Assembly: GCF_013839445.1 (NCBI RefSeq)
Contig: NZ_JACDIT010000002.1
Location: 1 to 64,000 of the forward strand
DNA length: 64,000 nt
DNA from: Chthonobacter albigriseus
GTDB taxonomy: Bacteria > Pseudomonadota > Alphaproteobacteria > Rhizobiales > Pleomorphomonadaceae
Direction of reading: 5' to 3'
Position 1 is the stretch's first letter. Every line of letters starts with the position of its first letter. The translations under genes and the position numbers were made by a program. Below the pieces are notes generated by a model, which did no database searches, had not been told where the DNA came from, and saw nothing but the letters and a program-made list of their open reading frames with translations. Positions 49,045-58,124 of the stretch are shown here, piece by piece.

Positions 49045-51585
49045 CTACGGCTGGGGCGCCGGGGCTGGCGCCGCCGGATCCGCAGCAGGAGCCGCCGGCG
49101 GTGCTGCCGGCACGACGCGCATCTCGATACGCCGGTTTCTGGCTTGTCCGTCCGGCGTGCTGTTGTCGGCCGCGGGCTTGTCCGCGCCGAAGCCCAGAGC
49201 TTCCAACCGGGTCGCGTCCACCCCGGTGGAGACGAGAAGCGCGACGACCGCGTCGGCGCGCTGCTTGCTGAGCGACAGGTTGGCCGCCGGGTCGCCGACG
49301 TTGTCCGTGTGCCCTTCGACCACGAGCTTCGCCTCGGGGCACCGCTGCGCGGTTTGCGCGATCCGGTCGATGAGACCGTGGCTTTCGTCGGCGATCTCGG
49401 CCTTGTTCGTCTCGAAATAGATCGCATTCCGGGACAGAAGGTCAGTGAGCAGCGCTTGGCATTCGCCCTCGGACACATCGGGCCCGCGCCGCGCGACGCC
49501 GACGGAGGTATCCAGACGGAAGCCCTTGGGAACCGCCGAGGCGATGTCGGAGGAGAGCCGCGTGGCCCCGACGCCGGTGAAGGCCTTGCCCTGCACCGTG
49601 ATGGTCGGCCCCGAAACGGTCACGGTGCCGGTTGCCAGCAGTGCCGCGGCCCTGATCGCGACGATCACCGCCTCCTCCGCCCCCGGTGGCAGATCGGCAG
49701 CTTCCTGCAGGCTCATCTCGACGTCCGCCCTGCCGAAGCTGCGGGCGACGAGATCGGCGACGCGGTCGCGGACTTTGGTGCTTGCGATGGTGCCCTGGAT
49801 GGAGAGGGCGTCGAGGCCCCGATCGATGGTGAACTGCAGGAGCGGCGGCGCATCGATGTAGACGACGCCCTTCGTCGTGCCGGGCGGCAGGTCTTGATCG
49901 AAGGCGCGGGTCACCGCCGCGGCGGCGCGCGCATCCTTGGTCTGACCGGCGACCGACAGCTTGCCGTCCTCGAAGGCGACCTTACCGGAGTCCAGGCCGG
50001 CGAGCTGGTCGGCCGCGAAGGCTGCGACGGCTTCCAGATCGATGCCGGCGGGCAGTCCACCGGCAAGCTGCGTCCGGTCCGCGACTCCCAGGTCGCCGGC
50101 GAAGTCCTCGGCTGCCTCACGGATGACGGTGCGGGACTCCTCGCTCGGGACGAAACCGGAGATGACGACGTCCTCGGCGCCCTTCTCGATGGACCAGGTG
50201 AAGGGCTTGACCAGCGGCGGCGAGACGCGCACGTCGAACTCGAACCCCTCGGGGGCGTTGGCGCTGACCTCGGCGTTGACGTCGAGAAGATCCGCGCCGG
50301 TCTTGGCTGCGCCGACGATGGTCAGTCTGGTATCGGCGATGGTTGCCGCACCGGTCGAGAGGTGCTGCATCAGATCGACGGCGAAGACCGCAGCCGCCTG
50401 GAAGCCATCCGGCGCCCCGTTGGCAAGGGTGCCCTCCACGACGGCCCCGTTGAGACCGGCGACGCGGGTAGCGGCAGTCTTGACCGCTTCCAGCGTCTCA
50501 CTGCTCGGCACGAACCCGGACACGGTGACCTTCTCGCCGTCGCGGACGACCGTCAGGGTGAAGGGCTTCACGAGCGGGAGGTCGATCGAGGATTCGACGA
50601 CGAAGCCGGCGGGGTTCCAGGTATCGAGATACGCGAGCAGCGTGCGATAGGCTTCCGGTGTCGCAGCGGTTCCGCTGACGGAGATCGCCTTGTCGGTGAC
50701 GTCGACGCGACCGGCCGCCATCAGGCTGAGGAAATCGAGCGCGTCGGCCGCGGCGGCGGCGAAGCCATCCGGCGCGCCGGATGCGAGGTCGACGGTATCG
50801 CGCAAGATGCGCTGGCCCGCGGCCGACCGGGCGGCGCCGAGCAGTGCGTTGCGTGTGTCCGGATCCGGTGCGTAGCCGGACACGGTGACGGCCCCGCCGT
50901 CCAGGACGGCACTGTAGGAAAAGGGCGTCGCCACCGGCCGGACGATGTCGATGGAGGCGACGCGGAACCCTTGCGGCAGTCCGGTGACGCCCTCCCTGAG
51001 CCGATCGTAGGCGGCGTTCGACGCGGCTTCACCGGAAATGGCGACGGACTGGTCGGTCAGCGTGACGGAGCCGGAGGAGATGTCGGCCAGGATCGGGTAG
51101 AGGCGGGCAAGAGCTTCGCCGAAGCCCTTTTCCGGCGCGCCTCGCGCCAGCAACAGCCGGTCGTTGTAGGCGGCGTTCGGCACGGCCCCGGTGAAGCCTT
51201 CCACCATGCGCCGGCGTTCCGGCCCAGAGGGCGCCGAACCGGAGATGGTGAGCGCACTCCCAGCGCGCGACAGGGTGACGACATAGGGCGCGGCTTCCGG
51301 AAGCAACGCCACGGAGCTGTCATCGACGGATCGAACGCCGAACAGGCGTTCCACCCGTTCCTGCGCAAGCCGGCGGAGTTCCTCGGTGGGGGCAGAGCCA
51401 GAGAGCGAGACGTCACGCCCGTCGACCTCGACCGAGGCCCACGACGTCACCTCCGGACTGAGGACTTCGCGGCTCTTGCGCTCGACGTCGTCGACGATGC
51501 GCCCGCCGTTGATCAGCAGAGCGACAAAGGTCAATGCGACAGCAACCAGAATTCCAGCCGCAGCCCGTGCCTGCCAGCGCACCAT
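49045..51585 (-). CDS. BON-repeat / OmpA C-terminal domain envelope protein
   Basis: The 846-residue product starts at ATG 51585, 6 bases after GGGAGGGG. It has one N-terminal membrane helix (about 8-27), then about five tandem units of about 145 residues. Each unit carries BON-like strands (for example LTISGSAPSGPERR, VTVSGYAPDPDTR, VTVSGFVPSSETL, VVISGFVPSEESR) alternating with GAPDGF-A-A-type helices. It ends in an OmpA-like peptidoglycan-binding domain (about 725-825: IYFETNKAEI, VEGHTDNVGD, LSLSKQRADAVV, NRRIEMRV) and an Ala/Pro tail. BON domains bind lipid or membrane, OmpA_C binds diaminopimelate-type peptidoglycan; so it probably spans from inner membrane to wall. Mycobacterial ArfA has the same domain pair. 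Confidence 0.88.
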   Translation of the reverse strand: MVRWQARAAAGILVAVALTFVALLINGGRIVDDVERKSREVLSPEVTSWASVEVDGRDVSLSGSAPTEELRRLAQERVERLFGVRSVDDSSVALLPEAAPYVVTLSRAGSALTISGSAPSGPERRRMVEGFTGAVPNAAYNDRLLLARGAPEKGFGEALARLYPILADISSGSVTLTDQSVAISGEAASNAAYDRLREGVTGLPQGFRVASIDIVRPVATPFSYSAVLDGGAVTVSGYAPDPDTRNALLGAARSAAGQRILRDTVDLASGAPDGFAAAAADALDFLSLMAAGRVDVTDKAISVSGTAATPEAYRTLLAYLDTWNPAGFVVESSIDLPLVKPFTLTVVRDGEKVTVSGFVPSSETLEAVKTAATRVAGLNGAVVEGTLANGAPDGFQAAAVFAVDLMQHLSTGAATIADTRLTIVGAAKTGADLLDVNAEVSANAPEGFEFDVRVSPPLVKPFTWSIEKGAEDVVISGFVPSEESRTVIREAAEDFAGDLGVADRTQLAGGLPAGIDLEAVAAFAADQLAGLDSGKVAFEDGKLSVAGQTKDARAAAAVTRAFDQDLPPGTTKGVVYIDAPPLLQFTIDRGLDALSIQGTIASTKVRDRVADLVARSFGRADVEMSLQEAADLPPGAEEAVIVAIRAAALLATGTVTVSGPTITVQGKAFTGVGATRLSSDIASAVPKGFRLDTSVGVARRGPDVSEGECQALLTDLLSRNAIYFETNKAEIADESHGLIDRIAQTAQRCPEAKLVVEGHTDNVGDPAANLSLSKQRADAVVALLVSTGVDATRLEALGFGADKPAADNSTPDGQARNRRIEMRVVPAAPPAAPAADPAAPAPAPQP

Positions 51586-51732
51586 TCCCGACCCCTCCCG
51601 CCGCAGCCGTTCTTCGCCGCAGCCATCGATGGTCGCCAGCCTAAGGGCGGGCGATGCGCGGCGCAACTCGGCTAGACGTCGCGGAGCACGCGGGTCGGAC
51701 CGTGTCGCCATCGCGCGACACTCGCCTGCTCG

Positions 51733-51763
51733 CCAAAAGGAAAGGGCCCGGTTTCCCGGGCCC
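51733..51763 (-). terminator. Intrinsic terminator of the porin gene
   Basis: GGGCCCGG (51744-51751), four-base loop, CCGGGCCC (51756-51763), followed on the - strand by TTTCCTTTT. It begins 26 bases after the porin stop. Confidence 0.88.
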
Positions 51764-51788
51764 ACCCTTGCAAACCTCGAACTGGTGA

Positions 51789-52751
51789 TTACCAGCTGCG
51801 GGTCAGCTGAACCGCGAAGGCGGTGTCTTCGTCGGCACCTTCGGTGTCGGTGTACTTGAAGCCGGCTTCGGCAACGAGACCCGGAACGACGGTGTACTCA
51901 ACACCGGCGCTGGCGGTCCAGACGTCGGTCTCGTCGATCGTGTAGCCGAGCGAGGCGACCAGCGCGAGAGTGTCGGTGGCCGAGTACTTGGCACCGAGAC
52001 CGATGTCGATCTGATCGTCGTCAGCCTCTTCGGCGTAGTAGACGACGCCGTTGATTTCCAGCGGATCGGCGATCTTCACGATCGCGCCGAGCTTGGCGGC
52101 GATCAGTTCGTCGTCGGCGAAGTACTTCACGCCGAGTTCGGCCGAACCCCAGGGCTGGCCCGTCACGCCGACAACCGCGACGAAGTTCGGGGCGTCGCCG
52201 AAGGTGGCCTCGTAGGCCTCGGCACCAGCCTCAACCGCGCCGCCGACGTAGAAGCCGCCGCCAAGGCCGTCATAGAGCACGGTCAGCTGGGCGGTGTCGC
52301 CGTTGCCGAAACCAAGGTCGTAGATGCCGTAGCCGGAGTCCTGATCGAAGATCGAACCGGTCTCACCGACGGTGAGGTAGCCGAGCTGGATGAAGGCTTC
52401 TTCGATGCTGACGTCCTTGTCGGCAGCTTCGCCACCGCCGCCGATGCGGAAGTAGGAACGGAGCGTGCCGTACTCGGTCGCGGTGCGGGCGTCGAAGCCC
52501 ACGCGGCCGGTGATGTCAACGACCAGGTCGCCGCTGTCGTCGGTGTACTCGCCCTTCACCCGGACGCGACCGTCGATCTTGAAGCAGGTGTCACCACCCG
52601 GGATGTAGAAGAAGCCGGCGCCGAAAGCGTCGCAGACCTTTACGTAATCCACGGCCGCCGGGACGGCTTCACCCGGCAGGTCCGCAGCCTGGGCGCCCGT
52701 GGCGACCATAAGGCCTGCGGCAGTGCCGAGCAGGATGTGCTTGATGTTCAT
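51789..52751 (-). CDS. Outer membrane porin (Rhizobiales Omp2/Porin_2 type)
   Basis: A 320-residue outer-membrane beta-barrel with a signal peptide (about 1-22, ending TGAQA). The mature start ADLPGEAVPAAVDYVKVCDAFGAGFFYIPGGDTC is the classic Rhizobiales porin opening with its cysteine pair, followed by IDGRVRVKGEY. The C-terminus ends in the barrel strand FAVQLTRSW. Start ATG 52751 follows GGAGG by 8 bases. Acidic loops suggest cation preference, an inference. It probably has a long, regulated 5' region. Confidence 0.92.
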   Translation of the reverse strand: MNIKHILLGTAAGLMVATGAQAADLPGEAVPAAVDYVKVCDAFGAGFFYIPGGDTCFKIDGRVRVKGEYTDDSGDLVVDITGRVGFDARTATEYGTLRSYFRIGGGGEAADKDVSIEEAFIQLGYLTVGETGSIFDQDSGYGIYDLGFGNGDTAQLTVLYDGLGGGFYVGGAVEAGAEAYEATFGDAPNFVAVVGVTGQPWGSAELGVKYFADDELIAAKLGAIVKIADPLEINGVVYYAEEADDDQIDIGLGAKYSATDTLALVASLGYTIDETDVWTASAGVEYTVVPGLVAEAGFKYTDTEGADEDTAFAVQLTRSW

Positions 52752-53314
52752 GTTCCTGACCTCCAAACAAAACCAGAGGAGGAACCGGCCGCCAGCGAAG
52801 CTTCCAAAGACCCTTTGTAGTCAGGGTCTGTCCGCACCACTCGTCCGGTCCCAAGCGACGCCGCGCCACCCGTATCGGCTGCCACCCCTGACAGCCGGTG
52901 ATGCGACGGAGCGAGCTCGGTCTCCCGAAAACTTACGACCAGAAAATTGCTGAGGCCGGAAGCATGCGCAATCAGGAAATGCCTTAGGCACCTTTGTCAT
53001 GTCTCCATTCAAAGGTACTGTTGCGTTTATGCACCGTGGTATGCATTAGTTGCTATGTTTTGCGTTGTTTTAGATATCTTCGAGTAACCAAATGTTACTA
53101 GTTACTTACCGCGATCGCGGTGTCCGCCGGCTTCCCTGCGGGGAGATTCCGACTCGCGACGAAGCGGACACGACCGGGCGACCGCGGCATACGCGCGGCC
53201 GGTATGGATCGAGCAGGGATTTGCGGGATCGTTAAAAAGCCAGGGAAGACTTTCGCGCGGTTTCAACACGTCCCGGGGCATGGTCGGCGTCTCGTCACGC
53301 GACCGGGGGGTCCG
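52752..53314. other. 563-base region upstream of the porin, with AT-rich dyads
   Basis: No gene seen. The porin leader holds a hairpin AGACCC (52808-52813) / GGGTCT (52824-52829). A clearly AT-richer island spans about 52970-53110 and carries CCTTTG-N13-CAAAGG (52991-53015), repeated TATGCA (53028-53044), and AGTAAC-N5-GTTACT (53083-53099) with a further GTTACT at 53101-53106. These look like operator sites for the porin or for the small + strand gene at 53315. Confidence 0.6.
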
Positions 53315-53575
53315 ATGCTGCTTCTCTACGCCTTCTCATTCGTCTCCGGCTTCGCCGCCTCGGTGGGCAGCCGCCGTTCCATCCAGTCGGTGATGATGAT
53401 CGCCATCGTGGCCGTGGCGTGCCTATCGGCTGCGGTCTCCGGCAGCACGATGCCTGCGGTGACCGTCCAGGCTCTGGGCGCCGCCTTCGTCTTCATCTTC
53501 GGATCGGCGGCGACGTTGGTTCTCGATCCGGTTCGGCTCAGCATCGCCCACCGGCTGCACCCTCACCTCGGCTGA
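53315..53575 (+). CDS. Small hypothetical membrane protein
   Basis: From ATG 53315 (after GGGGGG) the product is 86 residues with three hydrophobic segments (about 2-16, 27-46 and 52-70; FAASVGSRRSIQSVMM between the first two) and a short His-rich end. No family recognised. An upstream in-frame start would add 65 basic, low-complexity residues and is unlikely. It is divergent from the porin and convergent with the cytochrome c gene. Confidence 0.5.
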   Translation: MLLLYAFSFVSGFAASVGSRRSIQSVMMIAIVAVACLSAAVSGSTMPAVTVQALGAAFVFIFGSAATLVLDPVRLSIAHRLHPHLG

Positions 53576-53580
53576 CCGCT

Positions 53581-53602
53581 CGGGCCGGGCAATGCCGGCC
53601 CG
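53581..53602. terminator. Possible shared terminator hairpin
   Basis: CGGGCCGG / CCGGCCCG with a six-base loop lies between two convergent genes (ends 53575 and 53607). There is no T-run on either side, so termination is only suggested. Confidence 0.4.
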
Positions 53603-53606
53603 CCGC

Positions 53607-54548
53607 TCAGCTGCCGCCCTCGGCGTTTTTCGGTGCGGTGCTGGGGTGCGCCGGAACCGCCTTCAGATAGGCAGCGATCGCCGCGCGATCCTCGGCCGGA
53701 AGCGCGGCCATATTCTCCTGCACGGCCACCATCGAACCACCGAACGAGTCGTAGTCCGGCTTGAACCCGGTCTCTAGCGCGTTGACGATGTCCTCGGCCG
53801 TCCACGACGCGATGCCTTCCTGATGGGGCGTGATGTTCGGGATCGAGCCCTTCCCCTCCGGATTGGCCGCACCGGCCAGCCAGTTGGCCTTGTCGGGGCC
53901 GCCGATCGGGTTACGCGGCGTATGGCACTCGCCGCAGTGACCCGGACCCTCGACAAGATACTGCCCGCGTCTTGCCGCCTCCGTCACATCTGCGGGGAGA
54001 GACGCTACGGGCGCGGGATCCAGGTAGAGCGTCTTCCAGAGGCCGAGGCCGCGCCGGACGTTGAAAGGAAAGCCCAGCAAGTGTGGGCCGACCTCGTTCG
54101 ACACGGCCGGCAGCGTATCCAGGTACGCCTTCAAGTCGATGATGTCCTCGGTCTTCATGCGCGCGTAGGACGTATAGGGAAACGCCGGATAGTAGTGGCG
54201 ACCGTCCGGGGATGTGCCGCGCTGCATGGCATTGACCAGGTCGAGCGCGGACCAGCCGCCAATGCCAGTCGTCTCGTCGGGCGAGATGTTCGGCGACCTG
54301 AACGTGCCGAAGGGCGTCGCCAGTTCAAGCCCGCCGGCAAGCTTCAGCTTGTCCTCGCCTTTCGAACCGGGTGCGGCGTGGCATGAGGAGCAGCCGCCGG
54401 CGTGGAAGATGCGCTCGCCATTGACGATATCCGGCTGATGGTCCGGCAGATCGGCCGCCTGAAGCTGCTGGGGGGTGGTCAGGACCCAGAACCCGGCCGC
54501 TCCCACGGCGCCGAGTGCCAATGCCGCCGCGCCGAGCTTCCTGAGCAT
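53607..54548 (-). CDS. Diheme cytochrome c
   Basis: A 313-residue exported protein with an N-terminal signal or anchor helix (about 5-24) and two c-type heme sites: C53-S-S-C56-H57 and C205-G-E-C208-H209. Motifs between (SPNISPDETTGIGGWS, AFPYTSYARMKTEDI, GLGLWKTLYLDPAP) are typical of the cytochrome subunits that accept electrons from periplasmic quinoprotein or flavin dehydrogenases. No dehydrogenase is adjacent, so the partner is unknown. Divergent from alr. Confidence 0.9.
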   Translation of the reverse strand: MLRKLGAAALALGAVGAAGFWVLTTPQQLQAADLPDHQPDIVNGERIFHAGGCSSCHAAPGSKGEDKLKLAGGLELATPFGTFRSPNISPDETTGIGGWSALDLVNAMQRGTSPDGRHYYPAFPYTSYARMKTEDIIDLKAYLDTLPAVSNEVGPHLLGFPFNVRRGLGLWKTLYLDPAPVASLPADVTEAARRGQYLVEGPGHCGECHTPRNPIGGPDKANWLAGAANPEGKGSIPNITPHQEGIASWTAEDIVNALETGFKPDYDSFGGSMVAVQENMAALPAEDRAAIAAYLKAVPAHPSTAPKNAEGGS

Positions 54549-54664
54549 GCCACCTTCTCCGACCTGGATTCGCCCGCCGAGACTAGCGGGGCGGGCTTGC
54601 CTGTCAAAAAACGCTTCAGTGAACGGTTGCGCGGCACTGCCCAGAATCGTCTAGACTCTCGGGC

Positions 54665-55780
54665 ATGAACGACGACGCTACACATGGCCGGGGCGTCGGG
54701 GGGCGGCTGACCGTCGACCTCGCCGCCCTGGCCGCGAACTGGCGGGCACTCGCGGCTCTCGCGCCCTCGGCCGAGACCGGGGCGGCGGTGAAGGCCGATG
54801 CGTACGGGCACGGGCTGGCTGCGGCCGGCGATGCACTCCGGTCGGCCGGGTGCCGGACCTTCTTCGTCGCGCTGCCAGCCGAAGGTGCCACGCTGAGAGC
54901 TGCTGTTCCGCAGGCGACGATCTACGTCCTCAACGGCTACTTCGCCGATGCCGCGGAGACCTACCGTCGCGAGCGGCTCCGGCCGGTGCTCGGCGGGCCG
55001 GAGGAGATCGACGCCTGGCTCGCGGCCGCGAGCCCGGCTGACGAGCCCCCTGCCCTCCATGTGGACACCGGGATGAACCGCCTCGGCCTTTCGTTCGACG
55101 AGGCGGCCGCACTCTCCGCCGAACGCCCCAGGGTGGAGCGCCTGCGGCCGGCGCTCGTGATGAGCCACCTGTCCTGTGCGGATAGCGCCGAGCACCCGCT
55201 GAACCGACTCCAGATCGAGCGCTTTCGTGCAGTCCGTGCGCTGTTCCCGGGCGTTGCGGGGTCGCTATCGAATTCCGCGGGACTTCAACTCGGCCCGGCG
55301 ACGCACCACGATCTGACGCGGCCGGGCATCGCGCTTTATGGCGCACGCGCGGGCAACGCCCTGTCGCCGCTCCGTCCGGTCGCCACGCTGGAGGGACGGA
55401 TCGTTCGGGTCCGAACGGTTCGCGCCGGTGAATGGGTCGGCTACGGCGCCGCCTTCGAGGCCCGGCGCGACAGCGTGATCGCGATCGTCTCGGTGGGCTA
55501 TGCGGACGGCTACATCAGGCGATCGGGGGCGTCGGACGCAGGTTCCGGCGCATCTGCCGCGATCGACGGGCAGCGGGTTCCCCTCGCCGGCCGCGTCTCG
55601 ATGGACCTGCTGGCGGTGGACGTCACCGACCTGCCGGCCGGATCGGCCCGCCCGGGCGCTTGGGTCGAGCTGTTCGGCTCGACGATCCCCGTCGACGAGG
55701 TTGCCGACCACGCGGGCACGATCGGCTATGAACTGCTCACCGGCCTCGGGTCCCGCCTTGCGCGTCGGTGTATTGAATAA
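54665..55780 (+). CDS. alr: Alanine racemase
   Basis: Alr supplies D-alanine for peptidoglycan with a PLP cofactor. The 371-residue enzyme has the Schiff-base K43 in AAVKADAYGHG, LHVDTGMNRLG, MSHLSCADS, and the catalytic tyrosine (about Y260) in GYGAAFEARRD. There is no good Shine-Dalgarno before ATG 54665. A -10-like TAGACT lies at 54652-54657, so the mRNA may be leaderless. It heads a + strand run alr-radA-cvpA-purF known from other Rhizobiales. Confidence 0.95.
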   Translation: MNDDATHGRGVGGRLTVDLAALAANWRALAALAPSAETGAAVKADAYGHGLAAAGDALRSAGCRTFFVALPAEGATLRAAVPQATIYVLNGYFADAAETYRRERLRPVLGGPEEIDAWLAAASPADEPPALHVDTGMNRLGLSFDEAAALSAERPRVERLRPALVMSHLSCADSAEHPLNRLQIERFRAVRALFPGVAGSLSNSAGLQLGPATHHDLTRPGIALYGARAGNALSPLRPVATLEGRIVRVRTVRAGEWVGYGAAFEARRDSVIAIVSVGYADGYIRRSGASDAGSGASAAIDGQRVPLAGRVSMDLLAVDVTDLPAGSARPGAWVELFGSTIPVDEVADHAGTIGYELLTGLGSRLARRCIE

Positions 55781-55853
55781 GATCCGGCTGCCCTGTACAA
55801 AACAAGAACATCCGCCCATATTCGGGCCGCATCTCCTCAAACACCGAGTCTCC

Positions 55854-57281
55854 ATGGCCAAACGCTCCACCCAGTTCGTCTGCCAATCCTGCGGCGCGGT
55901 CAGCACCAAGTGGGCGGGCAAGTGCGAGTCATGCGGCGAATGGAACTCGATCGTCGAGGAGACGGCCGGCGGCGGCATCGGCGGCGGACTGATCGGCCAG
56001 AAGGGCCGCGCCATGCGCAAGGGCCGCATCGTTCCCCTGGTCGCGCTGTCCGGCGCGATCGACCAGGCGCCGCGGCTCGCGTCAGGCATCGGCGAGTTGG
56101 ACCGAGTGACCGGCGGCGGATTCGTGCGGGGGTCGGCTCTGCTGGTCGGCGGAGACCCGGGCATCGGCAAGTCGACGCTGCTCATCCAGGCGGCGGCAGC
56201 GCTGGCGCGGACCGGCGGGCGGGTCGTCTATGTTTCCGGCGAGGAAGCGGTGGCCCAGGTGCGCCTGAGGGCGGAGCGGCTCGGACTGGTGGACGCGGCG
56301 GTCTCGCTCGCCGCGGAGACGAGCGTCGAGGACATCATCACCACGCTGCAGGACGGCCCGCCGCCGCATCTCGTCATCATCGATTCCATCCAGACCCTCT
56401 GGACGGAGGTGGTGGATTCGGCGCCCGGCACGGTGGCGCAGGTGCGCACCTCGGCTCAGGCCATGATTCGCTACGCCAAGGAGAGCGGGGCGACGGTCGT
56501 GCTGGTCGGCCACGTGACCAAGGAAGGGACGATCGCCGGTCCGCGGGTGGTGGAGCACATGGTCGACGCGGTGCTCTACTTCGAAGGAGACGGCGCGCGG
56601 CACTTCCGAGTCCTTAGGGCCGTGAAGAACCGGTTCGGCCCGACAGACGAGATCGGCGTGTTCGAGATGACCGGAAAGGGGCTGAAGGAAGTTCCCAATC
56701 CCTCTGAGCTGTTCATGGGGACAAGGGACGCCTCCTCGCCGGGCGCGGCGGTTTTCGCAGGGATGGAAGGCACGCGGCCGATGCTGGTGGAGGTGCAGGC
56801 TCTGGTGGCGCCCTCCTCGCTCGGAACGCCCCGGCGGGCGGTGGTCGGGTGGGACGGCAACCGGCTGTCGATGATCCTGGCGGTGCTCGAAGCCCACTGC
56901 GGGATCCGGTTCGGCCAGCACGACGTCTACCTGAACATCGCCGGCGGGTTGCGCATCCAGGAACCGGCCGCGGACCTTGCCGTTGCCGCCGCGCTCGTGT
57001 CCTCGCTTGCCGGGGTTGCTCTCGGGCCGGATTGCGTCTATTTCGGCGAAGTCAGTCTATCAGGGGCCGTACGGCCCGTGGCCCACGCGACAAGCCGCCT
57101 CAAAGAGGCAGAAAAGCTGGGGTTCGGCCGCGCCGTGGCGCCAAAAGGGAGCCCAGGCGAGGAACCGATGCCGGCCATCCGAGTCGGCGCCGTCGCGGAG
57201 CTCACGGATCTCGTTTCCCGGATTGCAGCGTCGGGCCGGCCTCGCCAGGAGGCGCCGGAACGGTTCGCAGTCCGGTCCTGA
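55854..57281 (+). CDS. radA: DNA repair protein RadA
   Basis: RadA is a RecA-like helicase that extends recombination intermediates. The 475-residue protein has the Cys4 zinc finger CQSCGAVSTKWAGKCESCGEW at its start, Walker A GGDPGIGKST at about 99-108, IIDSIQTLW, the RadA-specific KNRFG at about 258, and the Lon-like C-terminal domain (AADLAVAAALVSSLAG). Confidence 0.97.
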   Translation: MAKRSTQFVCQSCGAVSTKWAGKCESCGEWNSIVEETAGGGIGGGLIGQKGRAMRKGRIVPLVALSGAIDQAPRLASGIGELDRVTGGGFVRGSALLVGGDPGIGKSTLLIQAAAALARTGGRVVYVSGEEAVAQVRLRAERLGLVDAAVSLAAETSVEDIITTLQDGPPPHLVIIDSIQTLWTEVVDSAPGTVAQVRTSAQAMIRYAKESGATVVLVGHVTKEGTIAGPRVVEHMVDAVLYFEGDGARHFRVLRAVKNRFGPTDEIGVFEMTGKGLKEVPNPSELFMGTRDASSPGAAVFAGMEGTRPMLVEVQALVAPSSLGTPRRAVVGWDGNRLSMILAVLEAHCGIRFGQHDVYLNIAGGLRIQEPAADLAVAAALVSSLAGVALGPDCVYFGEVSLSGAVRPVAHATSRLKEAEKLGFGRAVAPKGSPGEEPMPAIRVGAVAELTDLVSRIAASGRPRQEAPERFAVRS

Positions 57282-57349
57282 GGACAAGACGCCACGGCCT
57301 CAGGCGACCAGCAGGGTTCCCGCTCTTAAGACTCCAGGAAAGACCGACG

Positions 57350-58006
57350 ATGCCGATCACCATTCTGGACGGGATCCTCCTCGTGATCATGCTGATCTCG
57401 GCCCTCCTGGCCATGATCCGAGGCTTCGTCCGGGAGGTGCTCTCGATCGCCGCCTGGATCGCGGCGGCGGTGGCCGCCTTCACCTTCTACGACGACCTGC
57501 TGCCCTATGTTCAGCAGCATATCGCGCAGAAGACGATCGCAATGGCGGCATCGGCGGGCGGCATCTTCCTGGTCACGCTGATGGTGGTCTCGTTCATCAC
57601 CATGCGCATCTCCGATTTCGTGCTCGACAGCCGGATCGGCCCCCTGGACCGCACTGTGGGTTTCATCTTCGGTGCGGCGCGCGGGCTGCTGCTCGTCGTG
57701 GTCGGCCTGTTGTTCTTCAACTGGTTCATCCCGGACGAGAACGCGCAACCGGGTTGGGTTTCCGGCGCGAAATCGAAGCCGGTGCTGGAGGCGATCGGGG
57801 AACGTCTTCTGGCAGCACTGCCGGAGGATCCGGAAAAAGAGATCCTCGAGCAATTCAAGAACCCGCTCCGCGAGGAGTCACCGGACGGAGCGCCAGACGC
57901 GGCGCCATCGGACTCCGGAGCTGTCGAGGGCGACCCTGCCTACCAGAACACCGAGCGGGACGGACTGGACCAGTTGATCCAATCGACCGAGCCGCCGCGG
58001 CAGTGA
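57350..58006 (+). CDS. CvpA family membrane protein
   Basis: CvpA proteins are inner-membrane proteins linked to colicin V production in E. coli and placed next to purF in many genomes; the molecular role is unclear. The 218-residue product has four helices (about 6-24, 29-47, 62-85, 103-122; ILDGILLVIMLISALLAMIRG opens it in two parts) and an acidic, disordered cytoplasmic tail of about 90 residues. purF follows after 118 bases. Confidence 0.92.
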   Translation: MPITILDGILLVIMLISALLAMIRGFVREVLSIAAWIAAAVAAFTFYDDLLPYVQQHIAQKTIAMAASAGGIFLVTLMVVSFITMRISDFVLDSRIGPLDRTVGFIFGAARGLLLVVVGLLFFNWFIPDENAQPGWVSGAKSKPVLEAIGERLLAALPEDPEKEILEQFKNPLREESPDGAPDAAPSDSGAVEGDPAYQNTERDGLDQLIQSTEPPRQ

Positions 58007-58040
58007 CGCGGGTGCATGGCTGACCGCCGTGATTCTGCGG

Positions 58041-58069
58041 TCGAAATTGGGCCACGGTCCGACTATATA
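58041..58069 (+). promoter_or_regulatory. Candidate promoter of purF
   Basis: TCGAAA (58041-58046), 17-base spacer, TATATA (58064-58069), about 55 bases upstream of the purF ATG. The -10 is good, the -35 moderate. I found no purine riboswitch. Confidence 0.35.
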
Positions 58070-58124
58070 GGGGCGAGCTGAAAGTCGGCGCGGCGCGTCA
58101 CGACGTCCCCCGGAGACGAACTTG

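Noticed and set aside
48994-51675. 893-codon open frame antisense to the BON/OmpA gene
   Set aside because: No domain, Gly/Asp/Arg-rich; the - strand frame has repeats, an anchor helix, OmpA_C and a ribosome site.
58007-58124. Purine riboswitch before purF
   Set aside because: The leader is too short and lacks the conserved core strings; only a promoter-like pair is visible.
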